The notes: generated by a model from the letters alone, not told the origin. DNA of 11,571 nucleotides from JAVBKA01 sp031546715 (GCA_031546715.1 JAVBKA010000198.1:1-11571); one strand, 5' to 3'. Shown: positions 1 to 8,132, counted from the first letter of the stretch. Translations and numbers: made by a program.

Positions 1-1
1 C

Positions 2-277
2 AAAGGTATGCCTAAGGATGTTTGGGAACAAACCAAAAAAATGAATGCCGATGCTAAGCGTTCACCTTTACTAGGCTTCAACTTTGACGTTGACCCAGTT
101 AAGGGCGAAGTTGGACAATGTACTGCTGTTATCGACGAGTATAACAAGAGCATTTTATACGGAATTGCAACTAAAGAAAAATACGACGAATTCCTTTCAA
201 AGCTTAAAGAAGCAGGCTCAGAAAAAATAATAGCAGAGATGCAAAAACAAATTGAAGCTTGGAAAGCCTCTAAGTAA
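2..277 (+). CDS. ABC transporter solute-binding protein, C-terminal fragment (DUF3502-type)
   Basis: This is the 3' end of a gene that begins before the window; only about 91 codons are visible. The frame is open from the window edge, so the Met codon at position 8 is probably internal. The fragment carries the usual end of Firmicutes extracellular solute-binding lipoproteins with a DUF3502 tail: a LLGFNFDVDPVKGE segment, a central EYNKSILYG helix, and an amphipathic end with EMQKQIEAWK before TAA. By family knowledge the intact protein would be lipid-anchored outside the membrane and would deliver an oligosaccharide or modified sugar to a permease pair. The permease genes would lie upstream, outside the window. 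Its position before a glycosidase run suggests it imports the substrate of those enzymes (inference). The substrate cannot be read from this fragment. Confidence 0.85.
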   Translation, partial: KGMPKDVWEQTKKMNADAKRSPLLGFNFDVDPVKGEVGQCTAVIDEYNKSILYGIATKEKYDEFLSKLKEAGSEKIIAEMQKQIEAWKASK

Positions 278-303
278 ACTGCCGTAATCAACATGATATC
301 GTA

Positions 304-339
304 AAACAGAAGGGGTGTGTCATAACACCCCTTCTGTTT
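304..339 (+). terminator. Strong hairpin, probable intrinsic terminator after the transporter gene
   Basis: There is a perfect 15-bp inverted repeat: AAACAGAAGGGGTGT at 304-318 pairs with 325-339 around a 6-nt loop, 27 nt after the solute-binding stop codon. The A-run on the left arm pairs with a T-run on the right, but the unpaired U tract is short, so termination may be partial. I see no convincing promoter between it and the GH31 gene. Read-through from the transporter operon could therefore drive the downstream genes at a lower level (inference). Confidence 0.8.
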
Positions 340-353
340 AAAGCATATAATTT

Positions 354-358
354 GGAGG
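354..358 (+). promoter_or_regulatory. Ribosome binding site that fixes the GH31 start
   Basis: GGAGG at 354-358 lies 5 nt before the ATG at 364. It excludes the in-frame TTG at 352 as the start. Confidence 0.75.
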
Positions 359-363
359 TTGAA

Positions 364-1887
364 ATGCAAATAACAATACTGCAAAACGAAGTCTGGTACG
401 GCTTATGTACCCAAGCTGGTGTCAATCTTCCCTTTGACGAAAACTCTGTGTACAACGTAAACCTTGACCCTAACTTCACGGGAAATCAAGTCTCGCCGCT
501 TTTACTGTCAAGCAAGGGGCGGTACGTCTGGGGAGATATTACGAGATGCACCGTTGAAAACGGCGTGATTACAATTGAAACTAAGGGAGAGCCTGTCCTT
601 GAACAAGGAGGAAGCACTTTAAAGGAAGCCTACCTTTCTGCCTCAAGGCAATTTTTTCCGCCAAGCGGGAAAATGCCGCCTGATGTTTTCTTTGCCAAGC
701 CTCAGTACAACACTTGGATTGAGCTAATGTACAATCAAAATGAGCTTGACATCAAAAACTATGCAAAAGCGATTATTGATAACGGTTTACCCGCCGGAGT
801 ATTCATGATTGATGACATTTGGTCTGATTATTACGGTAAATGGGAGTTTAACCATCAGCGATTCCCCAATCCGAAGGAAATGGTAGCATATTTGCACGAG
901 CTTGGCTTTTTTGTCATGCTGTGGATATGCCCCTTTGTCACGCCGGATACAATTGAATTTCGGTATTTGCGGGATAAAAACATGCTGGTGAAAAACAGTG
1001 ACGGAAAAGCAAAGTTAGTTGATTGGTGGAACGGTTATTCCGCCGTTCTTGATTTATCTAACCCCGAAACAGAGGCGTGGCTGAAAGAAAAATGCGATTT
1101 TCTTGTAAACGAGCTTGGTATTGACGGCTTTAAGTTTGACGCAGGTGACGGTATTTTTTATAGCGACAACGATATTACGTATGGCAACGTTAGCTCTAAT
1201 ACTCAGGCTTCCCTTTGGAATAAATTTGGGTTATACTATCCGTACAACGAGTTTAGGGCTTGCTATCAACATGCAAACCAGCCGTTGGTTCAACGATTAG
1301 CTGATAAAAACCACCGCTGGGATAATTTAGGCGTTTCTTCTCTCATACCTAACTCACTGGCTCAGGGAATGCTTGGTTACTCCTACACCTGCCCCGATAT
1401 GATTGGCGGCGGCAGCTTTGCTGACTTTTTACCCGATGCGGTTAGCTTTGATTCGGAGCTAATGTTGCGTTTTTGCGCCGCGTCCGCACTGCTTCCGATG
1501 ATGCAGTTTTCTGCTGCCCCATGGCGGCTGCTCAGTCAAGAGAATTTTGAAGGCTGCAAGAGACTTATTGAACTGCACAGCAAATTTTCTGATGAAATCT
1601 TATCTCTTGCAAGACATTCAGCAGAAACAGGAGAACCAATCATCCGCTATCTGGAGTACGTATTTCCCCACCAAGGTCTTGAGCATATTAGAACAGAGTT
1701 TATGCTTGGAGATAATATTTTAGTCGCTCCTGTAACGGAAAAAGGTGCGTCTGAAAGAGAAGTTGTTTTACCAAGTGGTAAATGGGCGGCTTTTGACGGA
1801 AATGTTTTTGACGGCGGTCAAACCGTGGTCGTAAAGGTAAGCCGTTATGATTTGCCATACTTTAAGAAAATTACCCAATTGCAATAA
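364..1887 (+). CDS. GH31 family alpha-glycosidase, cytoplasmic
   Basis: This is a retaining alpha-glycosidase of family GH31, 507 aa. The ATG at 364 is chosen because GGAGG at 354-358 sits 5 nt upstream; an in-frame TTG at 352 would overlap that site. A short beta-rich N-terminal domain (about 1-95) precedes the (beta/alpha)8 catalytic domain. GH31 signatures seen are FMIDDIWSDYYGKW (D150/D151), LHELGFFVMLWICPFVTPD, the nucleophile segment GFKFDAGD (D259), HRWDNLG with the probable acid/base D320, and a following PDMIGGG. The C-terminal beta domain starts near the LAPVTEKGA-like segment. The KFDAGD form recalls the MYORG-like branch of GH31, one member of which is an alpha-galactosidase, rather than classical maltase types, so substrate is open: alpha-galactoside, alpha-glucoside or alpha-xyloside. 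No signal peptide is seen. It is the first gene of a co-directional run with the next gene 15 nt away. Confidence 0.9.
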   Translation: MQITILQNEVWYGLCTQAGVNLPFDENSVYNVNLDPNFTGNQVSPLLLSSKGRYVWGDITRCTVENGVITIETKGEPVLEQGGSTLKEAYLSASRQFFPPSGKMPPDVFFAKPQYNTWIELMYNQNELDIKNYAKAIIDNGLPAGVFMIDDIWSDYYGKWEFNHQRFPNPKEMVAYLHELGFFVMLWICPFVTPDTIEFRYLRDKNMLVKNSDGKAKLVDWWNGYSAVLDLSNPETEAWLKEKCDFLVNELGIDGFKFDAGDGIFYSDNDITYGNVSSNTQASLWNKFGLYYPYNEFRACYQHANQPLVQRLADKNHRWDNLGVSSLIPNSLAQGMLGYSYTCPDMIGGGSFADFLPDAVSFDSELMLRFCAASALLPMMQFSAAPWRLLSQENFEGCKRLIELHSKFSDEILSLARHSAETGEPIIRYLEYVFPHQGLEHIRTEFMLGDNILVAPVTEKGASEREVVLPSGKWAAFDGNVFDGGQTVVVKVSRYDLPYFKKITQLQ

Positions 1888-1902
1888 CGGAGTGAAAATA
1901 AA

Positions 1903-3069
1903 ATGAAAAACGGAATCACACAATTGCCCGATTTCAGCGACATGAGTGAATCTGCAAAGAAAATGCGCAATTTTTATGCCATAAAAAAGGATGCCCCCAT
2001 TTTGCAGACAGAATTCGGTTATTATGTTCTGGAAAAATGGATTGAACAAGGGCATTTGAAACCAAAGGAAGATATAACGGATTACGATGCGTACCTGCGT
2101 GATGTTTTTGGTCATGATGAGCCAGGCGCAGAGCATATATACGGACTTGGCTGGTGTGAAGCAGGCTTTTTCCCATCCTTTGAAGAAAAACTTTTGGAAG
2201 ACAGAGGCGAGCATGAGCTGGTGCAGGACTATGCCGGCCGCGCTGTGCTTTTCTTTAAAGGTCGCAGAAGCGGTTTTATGCCAGAATATGTAGACCATCC
2301 TGTTAAAGACCGAAAAACATGGGAAGAAAATGTTAAATGGCGGTTAAATCCAATGACATCGGGACGGTTGGAAACAACAGAAGAGGCGGTATCTGCGGCG
2401 GTTAAAGCGGCATCAAAAGGCAATGCCATCGTACAGCATGTAAGCGGAGGCTATATGTATCTGCGGAGTATGATTGGTCCCGAAGGTCTGCTGTATATGT
2501 TTTATGATGAGCCGGAATTAATCCACGATTGCATGAAAACGTGGTTTGATTTGTCGGATTTCGTAATTGCACATCACCAAAAAAGCGTTTCTTTTGATGA
2601 GCTGTTTTTCGGCGAGGATATTTGCTACAACCACGGTTCGTTAATATCACCCGACATGATGAAGGAATTTTTGCTTCCGTACTATCAGCAGCTTTATACG
2701 AATATGAAACGCAGAAATATTGACCAGAGCCGTACACTGCATTTTCAAATAGACACGGATGGTAACTGCGGCGATGTTATTGACATATATAAGACAATCG
2801 GTGTTGACTATATGAGTCCGTTTGAAGTCGCGTCCGGTTGCGACGTTGTAACGCTGGGAGAAAAGCATCCCGATTTGCGTATGTCCGGTGGCATTGATAA
2901 GCGCATTCTTGCAACTAGCAAAGATGCAATTGACCGCCATTTAGACTATATTATGCCTGCCATGAAAAAACGCGGCGGATATATCCCCACCTGCGACCAT
3001 GGTGTGCCCGAAGAAGTTCCATTTGAGTTATACATGCATTTTCGTAAGAGAATGGCTGAGTATAAGTAA
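1903..3069 (+). CDS. Uroporphyrinogen decarboxylase (URO-D)-like protein
   Basis: This 388-aa protein belongs to the URO-D/methylcobamide:CoM-methyltransferase superfamily, a TIM-barrel group covering heme-pathway decarboxylases and corrinoid-dependent methyltransferases. The ATG has GGAG at 1889-1892, 10 nt upstream. Recognisable parts are the central helix-rich half with YMYLRSMIGPEGL, FFGEDICYNHGSLISPDMM, then TLHFQIDTDGN (H280), GVDYMSPFEVASG, RMSGGIDKRIL and the end motif PTCDHGVPEEV (C364, H366). The methyltransferase HxC zinc motif is not intact: H280 is followed by F-Q. C364/H366 could still contribute metal ligands. The protein is unlikely to be HemE, because it sits between two glycosidases with no heme genes. 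Uncharacterised relatives occur in Firmicutes sugar clusters. A role in demethylating or modifying a sugar or its aglycone is inference only, and no corrinoid protein gene is visible. Confidence 0.82.
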   Translation: MKNGITQLPDFSDMSESAKKMRNFYAIKKDAPILQTEFGYYVLEKWIEQGHLKPKEDITDYDAYLRDVFGHDEPGAEHIYGLGWCEAGFFPSFEEKLLEDRGEHELVQDYAGRAVLFFKGRRSGFMPEYVDHPVKDRKTWEENVKWRLNPMTSGRLETTEEAVSAAVKAASKGNAIVQHVSGGYMYLRSMIGPEGLLYMFYDEPELIHDCMKTWFDLSDFVIAHHQKSVSFDELFFGEDICYNHGSLISPDMMKEFLLPYYQQLYTNMKRRNIDQSRTLHFQIDTDGNCGDVIDIYKTIGVDYMSPFEVASGCDVVTLGEKHPDLRMSGGIDKRILATSKDAIDRHLDYIMPAMKKRGGYIPTCDHGVPEEVPFELYMHFRKRMAEYK

Positions 3070-3093
3070 TAAAACCGTCAGGTGGTGGCTGGG

Positions 3094-5448
3094 TTGACCT
3101 CAAAAGAAAATCAGGTTTTATGGTATGACAAACAAGCAAGCGTTTGGGAGGAGTGTCTCCCGTTAGGCAACGGTGAAATAGGCGCAATGCTTAGCGGAGG
3201 CGTTGACTTTGAAAAAGTTCAGCTTAATCATAGCTGTGTTTGGTCGGGTTTTCCCAAAACCTCGACTAACTCAAAGGGTAGGGATTTTTTACCGGAAGTG
3301 AGACGGCTGATTGATGACGGTGAGTACAAAAAGGCCGAAAAAATTGTCCAAGAAAGCATGTGCGGAAGCTATTCCGAGAGCTATTTACCCGCCTGTGACT
3401 TATATTTGCAATATACTACAAGCGGAGTAATCAGTGATTACAGAAGAGAATTGGATTTAACGACGGCTGTTTCAGAGGTATCCTTTTGCGAGAGCAACGA
3501 TACCTCAAGGGATAACCCTGCAAAAGTTCACCGAGAATATCTTGTCTCCGCCGTTGATAAGGTTATGGCAATCCGGCTACGTCCAGAAGAAGGCAAAACC
3601 CTTGCCATTACTGCCTTTGTGGATAGTGTCTTAAGAAATGAAAACAAAGCAGTGGCAGAATCCAGATACTTGTCGTTATCTGGAATTTGCCCAAGTCATG
3701 TTGAACCGAGCTTCATCGAGGGTTGTGAAGCTCCGATAATTTATGACGATGCAAAAGAAACTATACTCTTTGAAGCTCTTGTCAAAATTGTTCCTCAAGG
3801 CGGGCATTGCGTTGCAATCGGTAACAAGCTGCACTTTTATGAGACCTCAGAAATTTGTATATATATGTCAATTGGTACAAGCTTTGCTGCTTTTGATAAG
3901 ATTCCGAATGTAAAAATTGATTTAACGCCAATTGTTGAAGCGGCAGCGCAAAAAGGGTTTGTAAAAATAAAATCTGACCATATTGCTGACTATCAAGCTC
4001 TATATAACCGAGTGTCACTTCAAATATATGCAGATAACGATAGCGAAAAGCCGTTAGTTCCCACAGCCCTTCGGCTGGAACATTTTAAGACAGATAAAAC
4101 GGATGTGTCAATAGCTCTGCTGCTATTTCATTACGGACGATATCTTCTGATTTCCGCTTCACGAGGGAATTCGCAGGTAATGAATCTGCAAGGCTTATGG
4201 AACAAGGATTTACGTCCGGCATGGAGTTCAAATCTGACTGTAAATATTAATACGCAAATGAACTATTGGCCTGTTGAGGTTTGCAACTTGCATGAACTGC
4301 ACAGTCCACTCATAAACGCTTTATCCGAAATGTCTGTATCAGGCGAGAGGACAGCGCGGGAAAACTACGGAATGAATGGTTTTGTTGTGCATCACAATGT
4401 CGATATATGGCGCATGACAACCCCTAGCGGAGGCTTGCCTGTGTGGGCGTTCTGGCCGATGTCCGCGCCGTGGTTTTGTCGCCATGTCTGGGAGCATTAT
4501 GTTTTTTATCCCGATGAAAATTATTTGGTTTCAATTGCATACCCGCTCATGAAAAAATCCGCTGAATTTTTACTAGAATGGGCTTATGTTGACAAAAATG
4601 GTTATCTGACGACTTCTCCCTCCACCTCTCCGGAAAACTGGTTTTTGACGGAGTCAGGTGAAAATTGCAGCGTTAGCAAGGGCTGCACTATGGACATCTC
4701 ACTTATGCGGGAGCTTTTTACAAATTGCATTTCTGCCGCTGATTTATTGGGTATTGACGATAATTTCGTGAGTGCTTTAAAAGATGCGCTGCAAAAGCTT
4801 CCACCCCACAAAATAGGAAAGCATGGTCAGCTTATGGAATGGTCTGTGGATTTTGAAGAAGCAGAAATCGGACATAGGCATTTATCGCATTTGTACGGAT
4901 TATATCCCGGAAATGAGTCAACCCTAAACAACGAAGAGCTTTTAAACGCCAGTAAAACGTCAATTCAAAGGCGGATAGATGGTGGCAGTGGATATACAGG
5001 CTGGAGCTGCGCGTGGATAATCAACTTGTACGCTAGATTAAAGGACAATAAAATGTCTTGGAGCTTTGTGGAAAAATTCATTCAGAACTCAACATATCCA
5101 AATTTGTTTTGCGCCCACCCACCCTTTCAAATTGACGGTAATTTTGGATTCACTGCCGGTATCGCAGAAATGTTGCTACAAAGTCACAACGGATACATTG
5201 ACATATTGCCAGCGTTGCCAGTACAATGGGCGTGCGGCAGCGTCGAGGGTTTATGTGCAAGGGGCGGCTTTGTTGTTGATATTGAGTGGGAAAACTATTG
5301 CGCCGTTAAGGTTGCGGTTACTTCCGCTTTTTCAGGCGTGTGTGTGTTAAAACTAAACAGCGGCATAAAAAGCAAAGACAATCTAATTTGTGGGGACGAT
5401 ATGTTTAAGTTTTTAGCAGAATCAGGAACAAAATATTATTTTGAGTAA
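3094..5448 (+). CDS. GH95 alpha-L-fucosidase/alpha-L-galactosidase-type glycoside hydrolase
   Basis: This is an inverting GH95 enzyme, about 784 aa, near the family's usual length. I prefer the TTG at 3094 because AGGTGG at 3080-3085 sits 8 nt before it; the frame is also open from a GTG at 3082, which lacks an upstream SD. The N-terminal beta-sandwich begins with WYDKQA, EECLPLGNGEIGAML and VQLNHSCVWSG. The (alpha/alpha)6 barrel carries NLQGLWN, then NINTQMNYWPVE. N384 and N386 match the two Asn residues that activate water in the bifidobacterial AfcA enzyme. SPSTSPEN holds the probable general acid E514, and QIDGNFG holds D681. A short beta domain closes the protein. No signal peptide is visible, so it probably acts on imported oligosaccharides in the cytoplasm. 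Family activities include alpha-1,2-L-fucosidase and alpha-L-galactosidase; sequence inspection does not separate them. Confidence 0.93.
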   Translation: MTSKENQVLWYDKQASVWEECLPLGNGEIGAMLSGGVDFEKVQLNHSCVWSGFPKTSTNSKGRDFLPEVRRLIDDGEYKKAEKIVQESMCGSYSESYLPACDLYLQYTTSGVISDYRRELDLTTAVSEVSFCESNDTSRDNPAKVHREYLVSAVDKVMAIRLRPEEGKTLAITAFVDSVLRNENKAVAESRYLSLSGICPSHVEPSFIEGCEAPIIYDDAKETILFEALVKIVPQGGHCVAIGNKLHFYETSEICIYMSIGTSFAAFDKIPNVKIDLTPIVEAAAQKGFVKIKSDHIADYQALYNRVSLQIYADNDSEKPLVPTALRLEHFKTDKTDVSIALLLFHYGRYLLISASRGNSQVMNLQGLWNKDLRPAWSSNLTVNINTQMNYWPVEVCNLHELHSPLINALSEMSVSGERTARENYGMNGFVVHHNVDIWRMTTPSGGLPVWAFWPMSAPWFCRHVWEHYVFYPDENYLVSIAYPLMKKSAEFLLEWAYVDKNGYLTTSPSTSPENWFLTESGENCSVSKGCTMDISLMRELFTNCISAADLLGIDDNFVSALKDALQKLPPHKIGKHGQLMEWSVDFEEAEIGHRHLSHLYGLYPGNESTLNNEELLNASKTSIQRRIDGGSGYTGWSCAWIINLYARLKDNKMSWSFVEKFIQNSTYPNLFCAHPPFQIDGNFGFTAGIAEMLLQSHNGYIDILPALPVQWACGSVEGLCARGGFVVDIEWENYCAVKVAVTSAFSGVCVLKLNSGIKSKDNLICGDDMFKFLAESGTKYYFE

Positions 5449-5453
5449 CAGTA

Positions 5454-5460
5454 GGGAGGA
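5454..5460 (+). promoter_or_regulatory. Strong ribosome binding site for the truncated Gfo/Idh reading frame
   Basis: GGGAGGA at 5454-5460 lies 8 nt before a TTG at 5469. It is a near-ideal SD paired with a weak start codon, and it shows that the short frame after it is set up to be translated. Confidence 0.7.
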
Positions 5461-5468
5461 AACCGTTC

Positions 5469-5975
5469 TTGTTGCAGTATATATCCGCTGATAAGTCAAT
5501 TCAAACTGGAAAAATCGGTCAGGCGAAAATGATTCGCATTTATAGGCTTGAAAAACTCAAGAATCTTGTATGTAAGGACGCATTATTTGCAGCCCTGTAC
5601 ACGGACGTAAAGTTTTTAACAGGGCAATTGTCAGCAATTGAGCAGGTGTACGCCAAAACCAAAGATTATGCGAATACTATAGTTTCAGTTAAGCATGTCA
5701 ATCATGAAATCAGCCATATTGCGATTAACTACACCGACGAAAACTGTCCGCCGCAATTCAAGCTTGAAATCGTGGGAACCGAGGGCATTGTGGATTACAA
5801 TAGCGAGAAAGCTCTTTCGGTTTACGGAAGCACCCCTTTTGATAAAAATTGCTGTGTGGATTACAGTAGCTACAGCGTTTTTATGAAGGACGATAACGAC
5901 CAAACTGTCATGGATGTCATTTCAATGATAGAACGCTCCATAATCAATAAAAAGCCCGTTAGGAGAGGTGTATAG
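5469..5975 (+). CDS. Truncated Gfo/Idh/MocA protein, C-terminal domain only
   Basis: This 168-aa protein matches only the C-terminal alpha/beta domain of Gfo/Idh/MocA oxidoreductases. The N-terminal NAD(P)-binding Rossmann domain and the EKP motif are absent, and there is no room for them because the GH95 stop is 20 nt upstream. The alignment begins at IGQAKMIRIYR, runs through AIEQVYAKT, and continues with FKLEIVGTEGIVDYNSEK, typical of the domain's beta sheet. Where active family members have an M-I-H-D type segment with a catalytic His, this protein reads LYTDVKFL, so the His is lost too. A good SD and a 1-nt overlap with the next gene argue against a random remnant. It could be a pseudo-enzyme partner of the downstream oxidoreductase, or decay preserved by chance. 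I do not recognise a named family for it. Confidence 0.7.
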   Translation: MLQYISADKSIQTGKIGQAKMIRIYRLEKLKNLVCKDALFAALYTDVKFLTGQLSAIEQVYAKTKDYANTIVSVKHVNHEISHIAINYTDENCPPQFKLEIVGTEGIVDYNSEKALSVYGSTPFDKNCCVDYSSYSVFMKDDNDQTVMDVISMIERSIINKKPVRRGV

Positions 5976-6934
5976 TGAAGGTTGCAATACTTGGCTGCGC
6001 GCATATGCATTCCTACGGTTATGCAAGCGAGCTGAAAAAACTAGGCTGCGAAATAATCGGTATTTACGACCACAACACTGACGCGGGAACAATATTTGCG
6101 GATAAAAACCAAGTTGCATTTTATTCCAGCGCAGAAGAATTACTGTCCCTAAAGCCAGATGCGGCAGTGGTCTGTTCGGAAAACGTATATCACAAAAAAT
6201 ATTCCCTTCTCGCCGCAGAACGCGGAATCCATGTTATCGTTGAAAAACCCATTGCCACGACCATCGAGGATGCCGAAGAAATGATAGCTTGCTGCAAGGC
6301 AAACAACGTTTTACTGATGGTTTGCTTCCCTGTACGGTACTGCACACCTGTTAAGGACGCGAAATTTCTTATTGACAATGGGCAGACAGGAGATATATTA
6401 TCTATAACAGCAACAAATCACGGCATGATGCCGAACGGTTGGTTTATTGACAAGGAGCTGTCCGGCGGCGGTGCAGGTATTGACCATACCGTTCATGTGG
6501 CGGATATTATGCACTGGATTTTAAAAAGCGATGTGAAAGAAGTTTACGCCGTTATGGAAACCCTGTTTCATGACGTTACCGTTGATGATTGCGGTCATAT
6601 TTTACTGGAATTTGACAACGGCACTATCGGAAGTATCGATTTTTCTTGGAACAGACCGAAGTCCTTCCCCACATGGGGCGATGTCACTCTTGAAATTAAT
6701 GGTAGCAAGCGAAGCATTAGTGTAGACGCATTTTCAGAGCAGCTAACCATATATAGCAACACAAGCGAAAAATCCGCCGAGTATTATTCCTTTGGGTCGA
6801 ACATGGATTATGAAATGCTTATGGATTTTAAAAATGCAATTGAAAACGGAAATCAGTCACCTATCACGGGAGAGGACGGCTTATTTGCACTAAAGGTCGC
6901 ACTTATGGCTTACCGCGCTAATTCTCATAACTAA
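5975..6934 (+). CDS. Gfo/Idh/MocA family NAD(P)-dependent sugar oxidoreductase
   Basis: This 319-aa oxidoreductase is complete. It starts at GTG 5975, which overlaps the preceding TAG by one base (TAGTG), with AGGAGAGG at 5961-5968 as SD; translational coupling is likely. The Rossmann domain (about 1-120) opens with VAILGCAHMHS and contains the EKP motif (E90-K91-P92) in VEKPIATT. The C-terminal domain carries GGGAGIDHTVHVADIMHW, with D170 and H174 in the usual catalytic positions, and closes with a helix around YEMLMDFKNAIENG. By family knowledge it oxidises or epimerises a sugar, polyol or sugar derivative using bound or free NAD(P). In this cluster it plausibly handles the monosaccharide released by GH31 or GH95, or forms a 3-keto-glycoside. 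Exact substrate is not readable. Confidence 0.92.
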   Translation: MKVAILGCAHMHSYGYASELKKLGCEIIGIYDHNTDAGTIFADKNQVAFYSSAEELLSLKPDAAVVCSENVYHKKYSLLAAERGIHVIVEKPIATTIEDAEEMIACCKANNVLLMVCFPVRYCTPVKDAKFLIDNGQTGDILSITATNHGMMPNGWFIDKELSGGGAGIDHTVHVADIMHWILKSDVKEVYAVMETLFHDVTVDDCGHILLEFDNGTIGSIDFSWNRPKSFPTWGDVTLEINGSKRSISVDAFSEQLTIYSNTSEKSAEYYSFGSNMDYEMLMDFKNAIENGNQSPITGEDGLFALKVALMAYRANSHN

Positions 6935-7013
6935 AGCACGGACTGGAGCTGTTGGCGACGAATTGAAGTGTGGTTTTTGCTTTTCACCGACGAAATTGGA
7001 AAGGGTGTAGGCG

Positions 7014-7997
7014 ATGAAACAGCTAAAATGCATTTTGAGTATTTTACTTTGCATTTGCCTCTTGGCGGGGTGTGCGCAGAATGCTGTGAATACCGATGGG
7101 TCTACTGCAAGCCCGCTCAATTCCCCAGAACCGTCTCCCACAGAAACTACTGCGCCAAGTACCTCAACAGGGCAAAGCGAAAATCAAAACGAGCTTGCAA
7201 ACATAAAAACACAGGATATTCTCACCTTTTTAACCGAACTTGAGGACAGAGTCACGGGCAGTGAAGCCAACGCCTCCGCCTGCGATTATATTGCTGAGCT
7301 ATATGAAAAAATTGGATTACTGCCATATGTAAAGGATGGCTATCCTTGGGAATACACTCAGCAAATAGACGGCGAGAGTGTGTCCGTTAATAATGTTGTG
7401 GGGTATTTTAAAGGGAAGGACAGTAAAAGAGCCGCTGTAATATCATGTCATTTAGATGCTGTAGCTGGTTCTCCCGGAGCTGTTGACAATGCGTCAGGTG
7501 TGGCGGCTCTGCTGCAAACCGCCGCTAAGTTGAGCGCGGACAAAAACGCTCTTGAGACCGATGTGATATTCTGCGCTTTTAACGGCGAGGAACAATTTTT
7601 TCTCGGAAGTATTGCCTTTGTTGAGGAATTTAAGGGTTCTTATGAACAGGTCTATAATATTAACTACGACTGCGTTGGCGCTACATACGGCGGGGACTAT
7701 ATGCTTGGCGCATCGTCGGACGAAGTCGGGTATAAATTAAATATGGCGGTGAGAAAAGTTTTTGACGACTGTGATATTGGTTACAGTGAGTTTCCCGTCA
7801 GCAGTGTCCGCTCGGACCATTTAAGCTTTCACAATGCAGGAATCCCAAATATAACCCTTACGCAGATTAACGTTCTTTCCCAAAACCATTCCCCTCAGGA
7901 TACGATTGACCGTCTGGACAAAGGCTTGATAGATGAATTATCAGGTGTAGTCGCTGATTTTATCGTTTCAAGCAAGGGCGAAGCTTACGCTCCGTAG
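7014..7997 (+). CDS. M28-family zinc metallopeptidase lipoprotein
   Basis: This is a 327-aa secreted lipoprotein. The N-terminus is a type II signal peptide ending in the lipobox LLAGC (C20). A Ser/Thr/Pro-rich spacer runs to about residue 60 before the catalytic domain. The M28 aminopeptidase/carboxypeptidase fold shows all five expected zinc-site residues: H146 in CHLDAV, D158 in GAVDNASG, the E192-E193 pair in NGEEQ, D219 in NINYDCVG, and H292 in QNHSPQD. D148 two residues after H146 is also present. It should be an active di-zinc exopeptidase outside the membrane, taking amino acids from peptides; the exact specificity is unknown. It lies 79 bases after the oxidoreductase, with only a weak AAGGG-type SD. 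Its link to sugar use is not obvious, and it may be a separate transcription unit. Confidence 0.92.
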   Translation: MKQLKCILSILLCICLLAGCAQNAVNTDGSTASPLNSPEPSPTETTAPSTSTGQSENQNELANIKTQDILTFLTELEDRVTGSEANASACDYIAELYEKIGLLPYVKDGYPWEYTQQIDGESVSVNNVVGYFKGKDSKRAAVISCHLDAVAGSPGAVDNASGVAALLQTAAKLSADKNALETDVIFCAFNGEEQFFLGSIAFVEEFKGSYEQVYNINYDCVGATYGGDYMLGASSDEVGYKLNMAVRKVFDDCDIGYSEFPVSSVRSDHLSFHNAGIPNITLTQINVLSQNHSPQDTIDRLDKGLIDELSGVVADFIVSSKGEAYAP

Positions 7998-8080
7998 TTA
8001 TACTAATCACTAACTAAACATTGCAATAGATAGTCGTCTGAAATTGTGATTATACTAACCACTATTATAAATGAATGATT

Positions 8081-8130
8081 GCCTTCTTTCATAAAATGCA
8101 GTAAAATAGCATTATGAAAGGGGGCTTTTT
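8081..8130 (+). terminator. Terminator-like hairpin that contains the SD of the next gene
   Basis: The left arm at 8081-8099 pairs with 8109-8125 (17 pairs, two of them G-U, with a 2-nt bulge at 8093-8094) around the loop 8100-8108. Five T residues follow at 8126-8130, giving an intrinsic terminator shape for the peptidase gene. The right arm includes GAAAGGGGG (8116-8124), the only SD for the ATG at 8133, so folding would also hide translation initiation. A weak promoter-like pair (TTGCCT 8079-8084, TAAAAT 8102-8107, 17-bp spacing) lies inside and would yield RNA without the left arm; this last point is speculative. Confidence 0.7.
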
Positions 8131-8132
8131 CT

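Noticed and set aside
346..351. Perfect TATAAT before the GH31 gene
   Set aside because: No -35 match lies about 17 bp upstream (the bases fall in the terminator's right arm), and transcription would begin inside or after the ribosome binding site.
1768..2298. Long open frame on the - strand (176 codons)
   Set aside because: It lies opposite well-supported GH31 and URO-D-like genes, has no SD or family motif, and its composition is what an antisense shadow gives.
6935..7013. Possible promoter or small gene between the oxidoreductase and the peptidase
   Set aside because: A TTGAAG at 6963 has no acceptable -10 at a proper distance, and no start codon with an SD opens a separate short frame.
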